A stretch of 64,000 bases of DNA, taken from positions 60,234,253 through 60,298,252 of the forward strand of contig OZ026525.1 of the NCBI GenBank assembly GCA_964019695.1. Direction: 5' to 3'. The stretch is from Loripinus fragilis (taxonomy: Eukaryota; Mollusca; Bivalvia; Lucinida; Lucinidae). Shown one piece after another: positions 11,721-22,959 of the stretch. The notes below the pieces were generated by a model. The model was given only the letters and a program-made list of their open reading frames with translations. It had not been told where the DNA came from and did not search any database. How positions within the stretch are numbered: the first letter of the stretch is position 1; every line of letters starts with the position of its first letter. The position numbers were made by a program, and so were the translations under genes.

Positions 11721-12643
11721 CCTGATATTCACTATTTGACATGATGGATCAATGTATCCTTTTAAATATATGCCTTTGTACAGTAATAAGTGATCAGGTC
11801 TTAGTCTTCATCAACTTCCAGGAAGGGGGGTGTACTCTAATATTTCCATATATACATAGATCTCAACACTTGGGAGGGGGGTGGAATTTCAGAAATTGGG
11901 TATGAACAATTTGTGGATATTATTTTTTGGGGCACTTACTTGCTTACACGGCGTGACTAATCCCCTTGTTTGTTTACAATCACAATCATGCGGTTACAGG
12001 TCATTGCAGACATTAAACATCAAAATGGATGAAAAGGTAGCTAAAAAATCGTGACTTTCTCGTGTGCATAGTTCTGTAGTAGTGATCCGTAGTGCGTATT
12101 TTGGAGCACCAAAAGCGTAGAAAATACGCAAAAAACGTAGGAGTAAACAGGTCTGTTATTGACCTTCTTAGAAATGTGTCAGTATTGTTTCTGACCAATA
12201 CATGCAATTTTATTCACATCTGGGCCCCGATCTGGGCTTGCTTTTTATCTTGATGATTTAATCATTTTCCGAAAATTTGGATTGACAAAAAATCACAAAC
12301 TATGGAATTTTGTTGAAAACAACTTTTTTCTCTAAGTCCTTCATTTGGTTTACATGAGAAATTCTTCATAAATGGAAATATCAAAGCTGAAAGTTGGCAT
12401 CTTACAACGATAAAGACCGAAGCTAGTACATCCAACTACGGCACTTGGTGGTTCTTTAGATAACTGTTTGTTTTTTGTTTTTTGTCAGAAGAGTTCCTTT
12501 GCCAACTGACTCACTAAAGCTTTTAAAAGAGGGGCGCAATTTGTCTACTCAGGGATATTAGGTCAACTATAACTTGTTGATGAGGCTTTTTTGTATTATA
12601 GTATACATCTAAGTTTGACACTTCTCCAGAGTGGCACCGGCTT

Positions 12644-12651
12644 GAGGGCCC
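12644..12651. repeat. 8-bp target site duplication, left (GAGGGCCC)
   Basis: GAGGGCCC is repeated exactly at 13331-13338, on either side of the inverted-repeat element at 12652-13330. Confidence 0.8.
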
Positions 12652-13330
12652 GGGAACAAGACAGTTCAACGACAAGACAATTCACCGACACGGTTTTTGA
12701 AGACAGTTCATAGACAGATTTGAAGACAATTTATTGACACTTTTGAAGACAGTTCATCGACACTTTTTTATCACATTATTGACATATGGCTCGAAATATA
12801 ATTGATTATTGTGAAGAAATATTGATGAGTTATGATTTGAGATGATATGTTGATATTCTTGTTGAGAAAGCGATATTTTGTTAGTCTGATTAGTGATTAA
12901 TAGACAGACATTTGATTGCTACATGAAGCTATATTGATGTGATCCAATAGCCAATTGTACATTATTTTTGATGAAATTCGCCAGCAATTCAAAACATTCT
13001 TTTTAAACAGATTTGTTCAGGCCTACATTTTTATTTTTTATATATAATTCTACGTAAATGATATAAGACGTATTTTCGAACAAACAATGTAATGATCGCT
13101 ATATAGGCAGTTGTATGCACATCTAATAAAATCATATTGCAATGGCAAAAAGGTAATTATATTAGCTTTATATTAGGCCTTTATTCATTACAATATCAAT
13201 AGATGGTGAAAATCGTGACATTCCATATAAATACAATATAAAATTTGTCGGTGAACTGTCTTCAATTCTTTCGGTGAACTGTCTTAAATTCTGTCGGTGA
13301 AATGTCTTGTCGGTGAACTGTCTCGATTCC
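12652..13330. mobile_element. hAT-like non-autonomous element 1 (679 bp)
   Basis: The left end reads GGGAACAAGACAGTTCAACG then ACAAGACAATTCACCGACA. The right end, reverse-complemented, reads GGAATCGAGACAGTTCACCG then ACAAGACATTTCACCGACA. These are roughly 39-bp terminal inverted repeats with few mismatches, flanked by the 8-bp duplication GAGGGCCC, the size typical of the hAT superfamily. GACAGTTC(A/C) motifs repeat near both ends, as subterminal transposase-binding repeats do in hAT elements. The AT-rich interior has no transposase frame. Confidence 0.8.
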
Positions 13331-13338
13331 GAGGGCCC
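13331..13338. repeat. 8-bp target site duplication, right (GAGGGCCC)
   Basis: Exact partner of 12644-12651. Confidence 0.8.
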
Positions 13339-13381
13339 TGTGCTTTACCCAGGGACTTTACTAGAATTTAATTTACAGGGC

Positions 13382-13662
13382 AAAAGTGTGGTAGCTCATT
13401 GGTTAGGCACTTCACTTGCCTCCTGTCCTCTGGTGCTTGAGGTCCCAGGTTCGATCCCCGCTCACAGCGAGAAAAATTTCCGTGTGTGAACATGCTTTCT
13501 CTAGTGTCATTTGCAGGGACGACACTAAATAAGTGCATCGACCTTAGGGTTGGGACGTTAGCTGGATCGGGAAAGTCATCCCCTGTGCAGGTTAAAGAAC
13601 CCTACAGTAATTTAGATATGGTTACTTGAAGGCTTTCATCCTGCAACCCTGAGTGTACAAAG
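13382..13662 (+). mobile_element. SINE-B (tRNA-derived), left part, split by a hAT-like insertion
   Basis: The head has GTGGTAGCTCATTGGTTAGG (A-box-like) and CAGGTTCGATCCCCGC (B-box-like). The body includes CACTAGAGAAAG-type and GGGTTCTTTAACCTG-type blocks in complement, shared with the reverse copy at 31950-32262. The copy stops at GTGTACAAAG and resumes after the inserted element at 14802, so its full sequence is 13382-13662 plus about 14810-14870. Confidence 0.8.
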
Positions 13663-14801
13663 GATTCCAGGACAACTCAGCCCCTAACAAACTCGGCCCC
13701 TGACAAACTCGGCCCCCATATATTCGGGGACAAAATTCGACCCCTACAAACTCGGCCCCCAACAGAAATATGGTTCAGGAGGCTGGTTAGTTTGAATCAT
13801 CGGTTAGAAACATTAGTGCCCATTAAAACACATGCAGATAATGCGTGTTGTGGTGTATATAAATGCATTTTGTGCTGGGTATTGGCATTTTATGATGTTG
13901 ACGCTGTCCATTTTTTGGAAGAAAGGTTCAGTCGAATACTCAGGTATGTTTACTCAAACGTGCATGAGCGTTCTACATGAAAACCAGGACAGTCTCGATG
14001 TTTGGAATTGTAAATTGGGCCTCAACTCGAGAAAAACCTGGAGTTTTGCAAACATCAAGGTGCAGACCAGCCTGTGCATCGGAAGTCTGATCAGCACCTT
14101 TGCTATTCGCTTATTGGAAAATATCGTATCTAGACTTGCTTCTATTAAATACACACTTTTATTTCAAATTACCGTTATCTCATCAATGATTGATTTAATT
14201 TTCAGCTTTTCATCGTGCGAGACTGCGCCAGATGCGTTATTTCATTACCTGTTTAAATGGGGCATATAGGCAAACAGTACAGTCGAAGTTGAGGCCTTAT
14301 AATATTATTCATCTTGTACATATACCCCCATTCGTGAATCACATATTTAATGTTTTCATAAATATTTATGAATATGCAAATTAGATAATTTTGCATATGC
14401 AACACGGGGTTAATAGACCTATGTCTAAGCTTTAATTTTGTATGAAGTTTAGTAGTCTAGGATAAGTAACAGCTGAGATATGAGTACTTTTGTAGGCATA
14501 CCCCCATTCTAAAATCCGCTATGGGTTGCCATTGAAACCATGCATTTTCACATAGCCCATACCAATTCTTTTAGGATACCTTCGTTTCGCATTCAGGGCG
14601 TCCCAATAAACAATTTGGCACCCATGAAAAATTGTCCTGGGGGTGCAAGGTAACCTAAATTGGATGTCGGGGTAATATTATATAGGGGCGGAGTTGGTTA
14701 GGGGCCGAGTTTGCTAGGGGCCGAGTTTGTGGGGGCCGAGTTTGTTAGGGGCCGAGTTTGTCAGGGGCCGAGTTTGTTAGGGGCCGAGATGTCCAGAAAC
14801 C
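13663..14801. mobile_element. hAT-like non-autonomous element 2 (1139 bp) inserted in SINE-B
   Basis: The element interrupts SINE-B. The 8 bp GTACAAAG occur at 13655-13662 and again at 14802-14809, while the uninterrupted SINE copy at 31950-32262 has them once, so the empty site is visible in the same window. The ends are inverted: GATTCCAGGACAACTCAG at left, and GGTTTCTGGACATCTCGG as the complement of the right end. They are followed on both sides by short direct repeats of the form AACTCGGCCCCTAACA (about three at left, six at right). The 8-bp duplication and subterminal repeats fit the hAT superfamily. No transposase is encoded; the 145-codon frame at 13832-14269 has no recognisable domain. 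Confidence 0.85.
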
Positions 14802-14870
14802 GTACAAAGTACACCTGCCGATTATACTCAAAACAGGGTCTGGCAGTATATAGAGAAAGAAAGAGTGTAG
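14802..14870 (+). mobile_element. SINE-B, right part after the insertion
   Basis: GTACAAAGTACACCTGCCG, then a block matching the 3' end of the other SINE-B copy (CTGGCAGTATATAGAGAAAG). It continues the element broken at 13662. From 14871 to 15955 I find nothing supportable. Confidence 0.75.
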
Positions 14871-15959
14871 AAATTTACTTTAATTAGCGACCCTTTATAA
14901 GATTTAAAACCTGAAAATATATTGGTTATAAAAAGCCCATTGACTTCATATGACCTTCACATTGAATGATCATAAAATGAAACCACCGTTCATACTGTAA
15001 AATTTTAGATCTGTTCCCCTAGTTACTTGTATAAACAAACCGAGAAGTGAAACTCATCTATTTTTAGAACAAAAAAGCAGCTCCTTTAATTTTTAATTTA
15101 TATCGTTTATTTTTTAAGTCTAAGTCTTGGCATATGTGTAGAAATAATTTGATAAGATGTCGCTATAAATATAAGCTAAAAATATTACTGTTCTAAGATA
15201 TTTCATCAACAACAACAGAAAATATCAGACAAACATTCCACGTGCTGCATTTGGTCTTGACCTTCAATAACTATAGTCTGCTTCAGCCAATAGCAAAATG
15301 AAATGTGTGTACTTCATGCTTGTGTAAAGATAGGAGTACTGCAGGAGATATACATAATTGGAAACAGACTATAGTTTTTACAACAAGATTGTGACTTATC
15401 TTCACTTTGCGGATTTGCCAAATGTAGGGCACGCATTTCGCTGCTTAGCGCAGCTTTCAATTTGCCCGGTAATGACGCTGAATATGCTAATACACAATAA
15501 TGTAACGGGCTATAGTAATGGAAAGCTATGGAACCTAAATGCAGAAAAATATTTTCTCAATCTCAAGGTCTGACAAAGTAAATCACTGCTCGAATCCAAG
15601 AACAAAAATAACCCTATTCCAGCGTTTTACTTTAAACGCGCAACCCCTAAATCGCGAGAAACATGTAATTTGTGTTTACTTCCGGTTTCAGAATATTTGT
15701 TTCACTTTTTGGTAGGCGTGTTCGTCAAAAAAAAAACATGTGACTGATGACGTCACTGTGGTCTCTACTTTAATTTAGGCCAATGGCGTAGGTCACGAAA
15801 ACTAGTTATTTTTCAAATCCCCAATGGTTTCTTGACAAGATACTGTTCAATCTCTTCTAAATTAATTGTGCACATGTATCTCAATCATAAATTATCATAA
15901 AGTAAGAAAGTAAGTTTTATTTGCACGCAATTTTACCAGTTTAATTGGCAATTAAAAAG

Positions 15960-16735
15960 CAGAAGAAAAATTACTAATTTCCCTCCTTTTGAAGAAATCG
16001 GTACGGCATCAGGTCAAAACGTCCACTCTGATCGAGATTTCGCGAAATTTAAACAAAATTTCCAAATTCGCACTTGATAAAATAAAACTTGAGGCAAGTG
16101 AAAAATCGTCACTCAAATTTTTGAATACTCAAAATTACAAAATTGGTGAGGTACATTATCTTTGGAAAAATGCAGACTTTAACCTTATGGCAATTAAGAA
16201 AGCAGGCTTCAAAGCAAAACTTATGACAGGCACATATGTTCTGCAGTCAAATCGTGCCAAATTTAATCAGTATTCTGTCGACCCAACGTGTCTACTGTGT
16301 GGTGATGACGCTGAGGATACGATTCACTTCCTGTTGAAGTGTCGATATTTGTAGGAGCCCCGAGACCAGTTTATGGAAAAGATCAGTAGTATTTTGATTG
16401 AATACAAAGGGACAGAAAAAGAACAAAAAGAAATTTTTAAAGACTTTGACTTTTTAGCAGCACTTATTTTGGATTGTACAGCAATAAATCTGAAAGCCAG
16501 TGAAACCCATAGGGAAGACTTTCTACACAAGTTTGAATCAGTCTCCAGAGGATTGTGCTATGCACTGCATTGTAGGCGCTTCAGTCTGCTTAATAATGTG
16601 AACAACTGAATCAGTGTGAACAAATAAACATTCGTAATTGGTGGGGTGCAATTAAGGGCTTATTCAATTATGTGAAGTTCTCCAGACAGTGGAGGAATTT
16701 ACCAACAACAACAACAACAACAACAACAACTCCCT
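15960..16735 (+). pseudogene. LINE C-terminal fragment with zinc-binding motif and CAA tail
   Basis: The open frame at about 15989-16354 encodes the end of a non-LTR retrotransposon polyprotein. It includes LEASEKSSLKFLN, LMTGTYVLQSNRAKFNQYSV and the zinc-binding pattern DPTCLLCGDDAEDTIHFLLKC (C-x2-C...H...C), found after the reverse transcriptase in several LINE clades. A stop after CRYL at 16354 breaks it. The same frame continues with EPRDQFMEKISS to about 16609. The sequence ends in a run of about eight CAA triplets (16701-16730), a microsatellite tail typical of LINE 3' ends. Truncated at the 5' side and inactive. Confidence 0.75.
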
Positions 16736-16990
16736 GGTGTAATGCTCATGTATGAGCGAACCAGTACAGTACCAGTTCTGCCTCCTTCTGTGGCAAATGC
16801 CCAGTCCACAGAGGAGTTTAGGGCACTCCTTATTTAAACAAAAATTCAGCCAAAAGTTTTTGTGTTTTTTTGTGTGTTTTGTTTTTTTGTGTTTTTTGTT
16901 TTTTTATTTTATCAAAATTTCCAAATTCGCACTCCCTGGTGTAATGCTCATATATGAGCGAACCAGTAAAGATAGATAGATAGACAGATA
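16732..16990 (+). repeat. LINE 3'-end piece and low-complexity repeat
   Basis: TCCCTGGTGTAATGCTCATG at 16732 recurs at 16932, flanking a G/T-rich simple tract (TTTTTTGTG repeats, 16855-16910) and ending in GATA/GACA repeats. Within it, AATGCCCAGTCCACAGAGG, then AGTTTAGGGCACTCC, corresponds to the terminal NAQSTEEFRALL-type residues of the LINE family also seen at 32740-33444. Confidence 0.55.
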
Positions 16991-17148
16991 GTACAGATAG
17001 AAAGAAAGCGCAATCAACATTACCCAACTGCAATTACTATCCAAGTCTCAAACGGTTCTAATAGTTAGAGTTGTCAGTGTGTTCACACAGTTGTGTATTT
17101 TATATTGATCCAGGTGCACTGCCACAATAGACACTTTCCCTGCTGCAA

Positions 17149-18310
17149 AGTTACCTCTCAGATAGGAAGCAAATGGTAAAGCTGGGACATTGTAAAAGTA
17201 TTTTTCTAAAAATCATAAAAGGTGTTCCACGGGGATCCATCCTGGGACCACTACTTTAAGCATATTTTAAATGATATATTTTATTTTGTTAAAAAAGCTA
17301 ACCTATATATTTATGCAGATGACAATACTCTTTCTTACAGTCACCCTGACCCTCTTAAAACCAAGATTGTCCTCACACCCGAAAGTGAATATGTCATTGA
17401 GTGGTTTGGTACACACCAGATGCAGACCAAACTTGGAAAGTTCCAGGCAATTGTCTTGGGTAAGTGATTACATGTTAAATTTTGACTTGTACATTTCAGA
17501 TGTCTGTAAAAAGCAGCAAGGCAGATAAATGTCGTGCATGCTGAGTCGCTACTTAAGCACAGAAACCAAATTACTTATTTACAAGTCCTTCGTGAGATCT
17601 AACTAGTTATAGACCAGTAGTCTGGCACCTTTGCTCCAAATCAAGTGCTGAAAAAAAATGGAAATACTTCAGCATAGAGCCCGAGACTGGTACAAAGTGA
17701 CTTTGTTAGCTCTAACGAGGATCTTCTAAAAAGACAAAGATGAAAACTCTCAAATTAGCAGAATCCGGAAAATTGCTATAGAAACATTTAAAATCCTTAA
17801 TAATATGTCACCAAAAATAGTAAGTGAGTATGATCAGGAAATACAACAATCACAAACCGCAGACAAACCCCGTGGCACCGCGAGGAAGAGCCGCTCAACC
17901 ATCACGAGACACCAGGAAGACAAATTAAGCAAAGCAACCAGCCCTCTCTTCCCCATCAAGATGATTGCAATACTAGAATGGACATAAAGTAACGTACAAC
18001 AAAACATAGAACAATTACAGACTCCCACAATGGGAGTAACAATAAACAAAAAGTCAAGTTATATTTTTGACTTTGTTAAATTTGAAAATACAAATTACTC
18101 TTTCAGATACCAAAATCTTGCTGAGCTTCCTAGAGTAAGCACAGAGTCTTACGGTAAGAAATCGTCTAGATATGAGGCCGCCCACATCTGGAATAGTCTC
18201 CCAAATGCACTGAGGACAACTATTGACCTCAAAGAGTTTGGAAGACAGATCCGGACCTGGAAGGGTATCTCATGTAAATGTTCTATGTGTAAGTTTAATT
18301 TGTAGTTTTT
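17149..18310 (+). pseudogene. LINE reverse-transcriptase fragment interrupted by a Penelope tail
   Basis: From 17149 the reading gives SYLSDRKQMVKLG, then GVPRGSILGPLL (RT block with the usual GVPQGS) and a stop. After a frame change comes YADDNTLS at about 17313, the catalytic YADD box. The terminal block at 18061-18305 reads YGKKSSRYEAAHIWNSLPNA and ends CKCSMCKFNL, the usual 'ssfr..aa..WNsLP' ending of CR1/Jockey-like LINEs. The frame is broken by several stops and by a 234-bp insertion of the repeat called R-tail at 17816-18049. The element is dead. Confidence 0.75.
17816..18049 (-). mobile_element. R-tail (Penelope-like 3' end), inserted in a LINE
   Basis: On the minus strand this matches the 3' terminal repeat of the Penelope-like elements at 26790-27180 and 25714-26232. 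It begins within GTTACTCCCATTGTGGGAG-type sequence and ends GGTATTTCCTGATCATACTC, then ACTTACTATTTT. The copy is 5'-truncated, as expected for reverse-transcribed tails, and sits in opposite orientation to the host LINE. Confidence 0.75.
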
Positions 18311-18429
18311 GTTTTACCTTTCCTTAGTTCAGTTGTGACTTACTGTTCTATTAACGTTTTCCTTTGTTTTAGTCACATTTTAAGTTAATCTAGATATATA
18401 TTTAGTTAATTCATTTTAATTAACTTAAT

Positions 18430-18605
18430 TTAAGTAGATTTTTAAGCGTGGAATTGCATTGTTTTCTTACCCATTAATTTAAACACGTGTTTTGGTGCTT
18501 AAAAAAGCCGTCTCATTGAGACGGTTGTTTTGAGTACCCACAACATATGGTTTGGATGAGAAATAAAGAAAATTGTTTTCCAATACGCACTCTTATCTGG
18601 AGGCA
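18430..18605 (+). mobile_element. MITE-H hairpin foldback, copy 6
   Basis: The core at about 18500-18540 is AAAAAAGCCGTCTCATTGAG with its near-complement, so one stem position is altered (GCCG in place of ACCG). The usual AACATATGGTTTGGATGAGA arm follows. From 18606 to 19058 nothing is recognisable. Confidence 0.7.
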
Positions 18606-19058
18606 TACATTTATAGTTGTATTATATGCAGCCAAAAAGGCCGCTCAGCATAGCTTTTGGTCTGTTTGCGCCCTATCTAGGTTTCGTTTTTCGCTTAAGA
18701 GCCTTGCAACCAACCGTCATGGCGGTCAGGGCCTCTTGAGCCCCTTTGTCCCACAATTTCTAGTTTTGTCGATTGTTTCCTCTAGATAGATTGCAAAGAA
18801 GGACCTTTCAATCATATGCTATATACTGTTTGTAAGTTTAACAATAGAAAGAACTATCAGCTTTATAAAATTTTATCTTTATAAGATTTTATCTTACATA
18901 TGATCTTAACTTCTAAATATCTGTGCTATATAACTGTAAATTTCTGTGGTACTAACCCAAATTCCATCTGATCTGTTAATTGTTTATACTTGTACAGTAT
19001 TTCGCTTTGTTTGTTGGTAAATAGCCGTGATGGTTAATATTTGATATGTTAAAATTAA

Positions 19059-19460
19059 ATGCCGACTTTAAATAAAGATTCTTGTAGACAGTCAGACCTT
19101 CTTTTGGTATCATCAAATGATATAAACTGGGTTCGACTAATAGCACAACTGAATAAACGTCAGATAGCGGTTAAGCTTGACAAACCATTAGGTTTTACAG
19201 CAGAGTGCAGAACAATTACGAACGAGTATTATTTACCAACCCTCGAAAAATTACAAATTGAAATCCCATCAAAAGATCAATGAAAAATCCTAGTGAAACA
19301 GACTATTAATAATGCAAGGACTATTAGATTAAGTGCAGAAAAACCAGATTCTGAGAAATCAACACTGTGTTATTTGGATTCTAAACACCTGCAAGATTCT
19401 CAAGCTCATTCGCTGTGTTCCTTCCTGGATTCAGCAGTGTCAAATGTCTGGCACACATAC
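19059..19460 (+). pseudogene. LINE C-terminal fragment (diverged)
   Basis: The 74-codon open frame from 19059, read past one stop at about 19281, gives AEKPDSEKSTLCYLDSKHLQ and then WHTY. This aligns by eye with the block EASEKSSLKFLN...LWK in the LINE at 15960-16735, just before the zinc-binding motif, which is missing here. I read it as a short relic of the same kind of element. The upstream residues (MPTLNKDSCRQSDLLLVS) are not recognised. Confidence 0.5.
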
Positions 19461-19496
19461 TAGGAAAATACACTGTTGTGCATGGGAGACATGACT

Positions 19497-20590
19497 TTGC
19501 TTTCCTGTTTAATTGCATGTTGGCGGGTTCAACCCCAGACTTTATGACGGTTTCGACTTAAATAGTACGTGAGTATGATCAGGAAATACCACAATCACAA
19601 ACTGCAGACAACCCATTGGCACCGCGAGGAAGAGCCGCTCAACCATCACGAGACACCAGGAAGACAAATTAAGCCAAGCAATCAGCTCTCTCTTCCCCAT
19701 CAAGATGATTGCAATACTAGAACGGACATAAAGTAGCATACAACAAAACATAGAACAATTACAGACTCCCACAATGGGAGTAACAATAAACAAAAAGTAA
19801 ACAACAACAGAACCACCGCCTTAGAATGGACAGCAGCCTAAGCAACAGGGGGCTTAAATGCATTTTACTGGTACCAAATCTTCGCCCTAGATCCTGCTGT
19901 TGTTGAAGTACAAGAAATGTTCAGACTTATCTATAGATGAGATGATTAGGGCCTGATGTTGTGTCTGTGATGGGGCCTACCAGGGTTTATATGTTGAATT
20001 TCTTTCACTCCAGTATTCAGTTGCATATACTGTTGAGCCTTTATCTTTGTTTCATCTCCTTTTTATATCTCGATTTACATTTACTTGGAGACGTCAAAAA
20101 TAAGGGAGATGTTGGCGCCTTCAAAACCTATTTAAGCCCTCCAGTAAAACTTTTTTTTACTGACCGTTCCAAGGCGGTGCTTCTTTTGTGGATTCTTTAT
20201 TTCATTGGCGTAGCACTCACTACGCAGGTTGCGCACGTGCGTAATAAAAATAGTATCATTCAAGGGAGGTCACTTAATGTGATAAAAGTGATTTTCCATA
20301 TCATAAGGAACTGATCATAAAGGAAGTAATTCGCTCCCTGTGGGAGCAAATTCTTCCCTTTAAGAGAAGTTCCCATTTGAAAAGTGACGCAATTGAAGAG
20401 AAACATTGCCTGATCGAGTAGTCTCCCTTTATGTGTGTAACTTTTCAGTGTTCTGGCTACACTATTGTATTTTATTTGTGTTCCATGTCTGTGTTGATGT
20501 CTGGTCTGTTCCTCGCAGCCTTGTGGTCGCCTGCTGGGAAAGGGCTGGCCTCTGGGCTCTCTTGTATGTGATGTTTTCTTGGGTTTTTGT
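19497..20590 (+). mobile_element. Penelope-like 3' region with a nested reversed R-tail
   Basis: The stretch 19497-19560 matches the coding end of Penelope-like elements (TTTAATTGCATGTTGGCGGG, then GACTTTATGACGGTTTCGAC). A reversed R-tail is inserted at about 19560-19905. From 19920 the post-coding region resumes (CTTATCTATAGATGAGATGA, GGGGCCTACCAGGGTTTATA), parallel to 36590-37050. At 20410-20590 it matches the tail block CTTGTGGTCGCCTGCTGGG seen again at 36980 and 51820. Long frames here (117, 99 and 101 codons) belong to this non-coding repeat. Confidence 0.65.
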
Positions 20591-21135
20591 CACTTTTCCA
20601 TATGGTGTCCTGGGTCAGTTATGGTATTTGTTTGTATCGATTCCTGACCATTGCATTCTTCCTTACTTTCAGACCTTGCATCAACTTTTTGCTGGTCGCC
20701 TTTGAATGTCTGCATATCTGGGTATTTACTCTCACTCATGACAGACATGTCTTCGGATGTCTCCTCTGTGAAGACACTGCTGAAATGTTCATACAGATTC
20801 TTTGGCCCTTTGGTCGCTTTGTGCGATACCATCCTTCTTCAGCGGACATATGTCACTGCTGTTGCTGTTTTGCTCTTGATAAATGTATATAATTTCTTAG
20901 AGTTTATGTCACTTGTCACAATGTCGCTGACGTTTTCATCAAAAACCTTTTTACACTCATATTGGGATTCCTTCTGAAGCTGCTTATACCCATTGAGATC
21001 ACTTTCTGAGAAAGAATGTTTAACTTTATTATACGCCCTCTTCTTACGCCTTGATATGCGCTTGCTTTTTCTTAATGATCCAAGGCTGGCTAAAGTGTGA
21101 TGATGTAATCTTGATAGGGACAGTATCTTCAAGAA
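20590..21135 (-). pseudogene. LINE fragment: linker between endonuclease and RT
   Basis: Two minus-strand frames, separated by a stop at about 20836, read as the basic linker of a CR1/Jockey-type LINE: ISRRKKRAYNKVKHSFSES, QLQKESQYECKKVF, KKLYTFIKSK, then NLYEHFSSVFTEE and SKYPDM. The blocks '.rrKkraYnkak', 'kkfy.yikskr' and 'qFssvFt.e' are typical. No endonuclease or RT is attached. From 21136 to 21413 nothing clear is seen. Confidence 0.7.
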
Positions 21136-21418
21136 AGCAAAGAGAAAATCCTTCAGTGTATCCCACTGTTAGTTTACACCAGTGGAAACCGAATACTGAG
21201 TCGTGAATCTTGTAGAAAAGTCAAGCACACCTGTTTTCTGTTCTACCATGTCTACATGCTTCTATAGGAAGACTTTTCGTTGGTTTTGGTTGCACTTGTG
21301 CTGGCCTCCATAAACACATTTTTCATGGCTGTTTACTCCTGGCACCGCTTTGCATTTCTGAATCAAGAATGAGCGGTTTGTGATGAAGACATCAAGAATG
21401 TTCTCTCCTCTTCAAGGT

Positions 21419-21915
21419 CAGGGTGGGTAGTCACGTGGTTTCTGTTAGGATACACTGTACGGAAAAATGGCGGACTTCTTTCCACAACGATGTTTTAAGC
21501 AAAAGTAAGTAGATATTTCTGCGTGTTTTTTTCATCTTTACACAGAAAGTTATACACCATTTTCCAGCCCCCATTTTTCCCGATCTAACGATGCCAGGAT
21601 ATCCTCATAAAGCTTCTTACTTTGAGTACAGACTCTGTCACAAATTTTTAAGCGGCGAAGATCGGGCCTGAATTTGGAAATAAGCTGTACGGACAACATT
21701 TGTGACAGAGTTAGTACTTAAATTAAGAAGCTTAAAGATACTATCCTGGTAGCGTTTGATAGGGGAAAATGTGGGCTGGAAAATGGTGTATAACTTTCTG
21801 GGTATAGATGAGAAAACATAGAGAAATCTACCTACATTCGATCTAAATGTCCGTACAGTGTATTCGAACATCCGTACAGTGTATCCAAGCAAATACCACG
21901 TGACTACCCACCCTG
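21419..21915. mobile_element. 497-bp terminal-inverted-repeat element with 5-bp duplication
   Basis: The left end CAGGGTGGGTAGTCACGTGG is the exact complement of the right end CCACGTGACTACCCACCCTG. Inner blocks also fold back (GGATACACTGTACGG against CCGTACAGTGTATCC; AGAAAGTTATACACCATTTT against its complement). Both sides are flanked by AAGGT (21414-21418 and 21916-21920). It interrupts LINE-like sequence. The family is not assigned: the CAGGG start resembles hAT ends, but a 5-bp duplication does not fit them. Confidence 0.75.
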
Positions 21916-21920
21916 AAGGT

Positions 21921-22660
21921 TGGGCATCAGCGGAACTACCGCGAAATCGCGTTAACGTAAATTTGTTCCTTTGTCAAATCCAGGACCTATCGCGGTAGTG
22001 GCATCGTCAGAGAAAAGCAAAACAAAGGTAGGTTCTCTCGCTTGTTTTGATTTTACGTTTAAGAATGAGCTAACTATGTAAAATTCGGGCAATGCTATTC
22101 CACGTAGATATGATTTACCTTGCTAAACAGGCCAAACGCGATGTTGATAAAAGCTTTGGGTTGAGATGAGAACCGTAACCAAATCGAACCCAGAACGGGA
22201 TTTCTTCAGTTTTATGTCAAAACGAAGAAAGTATGCAGATGTTTTGCCAGTTTAAGCTCAGAACAAGAGCATTTTACACATGGCATGTACATGACAGCCC
22301 TTATTCGTCCTTTGGACGTAAAAAAAATCGAACCGCTCATGTTCGTTGAAGGAATAAATGACAAAGTTTTCAGGCGCAGTATCGCCTTCGCCATCGCGGT
22401 AGTTGAAACGTCACACTCTAGTTCCTTCGAGTGTACCATATCAGTAGATGCAGTGCATGCAGGCGCGGAGAGAAATGTGTGTAATATTGTAGTATATATC
22501 TACTGAAACACCCCAAAGTTCCACCGATCCATCTCAAACGCTGCTCCCCGTGTACAAACTAGCACACCTACCCCTGCCCCACCCCAAGTCCTCACCTCCA
22601 AGACCCCCTCGACCTTTAGCTCAGCCTTTTCCGCAGATGCGCTACAGATGTAAGTATCAG
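21921..22660. other. CpG-richer unannotated stretch with strong donor-like site
   Basis: This segment has more CpG than its surroundings (ACCGCGAAATCGCG, TATCGCGGTAGTGGC, CCATCGCGGTAGTTG), with the CGCGGTAG word three times in either orientation. A proline-rich open stretch (LPLPHPKSSPPRPPRPLAQP) at about 22562-22621 is followed by a consensus donor GTAAGT at 22650. It could be a promoter and first exon, but no partner exon is identified. Confidence 0.25.
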
Positions 22661-22959
22661 ATCTCGTTTACCGGCCCAAATATACTTAAAGTGTTTATCA
22701 TTTATCTAAATGTATATATGTGTCAGTACATGAAAGTTCTGGTGAAACTTGAAATCTGAGTCGTGCCACATGCGATAAGTGAAAAAAAATCTCATGTACT
22801 GACACATTTTTCAGAATTATAATAGGCCTATGGCCTCAAATATTCTAGTCTCTTAGGACTTTTCTTAAATTTGTAGTAGATTTTGCGCATAAAGCCTATG
22901 GTCTCAATAACTTTAGCCAGTCTTTTTTGGGAGGACGTTACAATCGAAAAACACTCCTT

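Noticed and set aside
13832..14269. 145-codon plus-strand frame
   Set aside because: It lies wholly inside the hAT-like element and has no transposase motif or other recognisable domain.
22550..22759. Proline-rich frame followed by GTAAGT as a coding first exon
   Set aside because: No partner exon in phase and no homology I recognise; kept only as an unannotated CpG-richer stretch.
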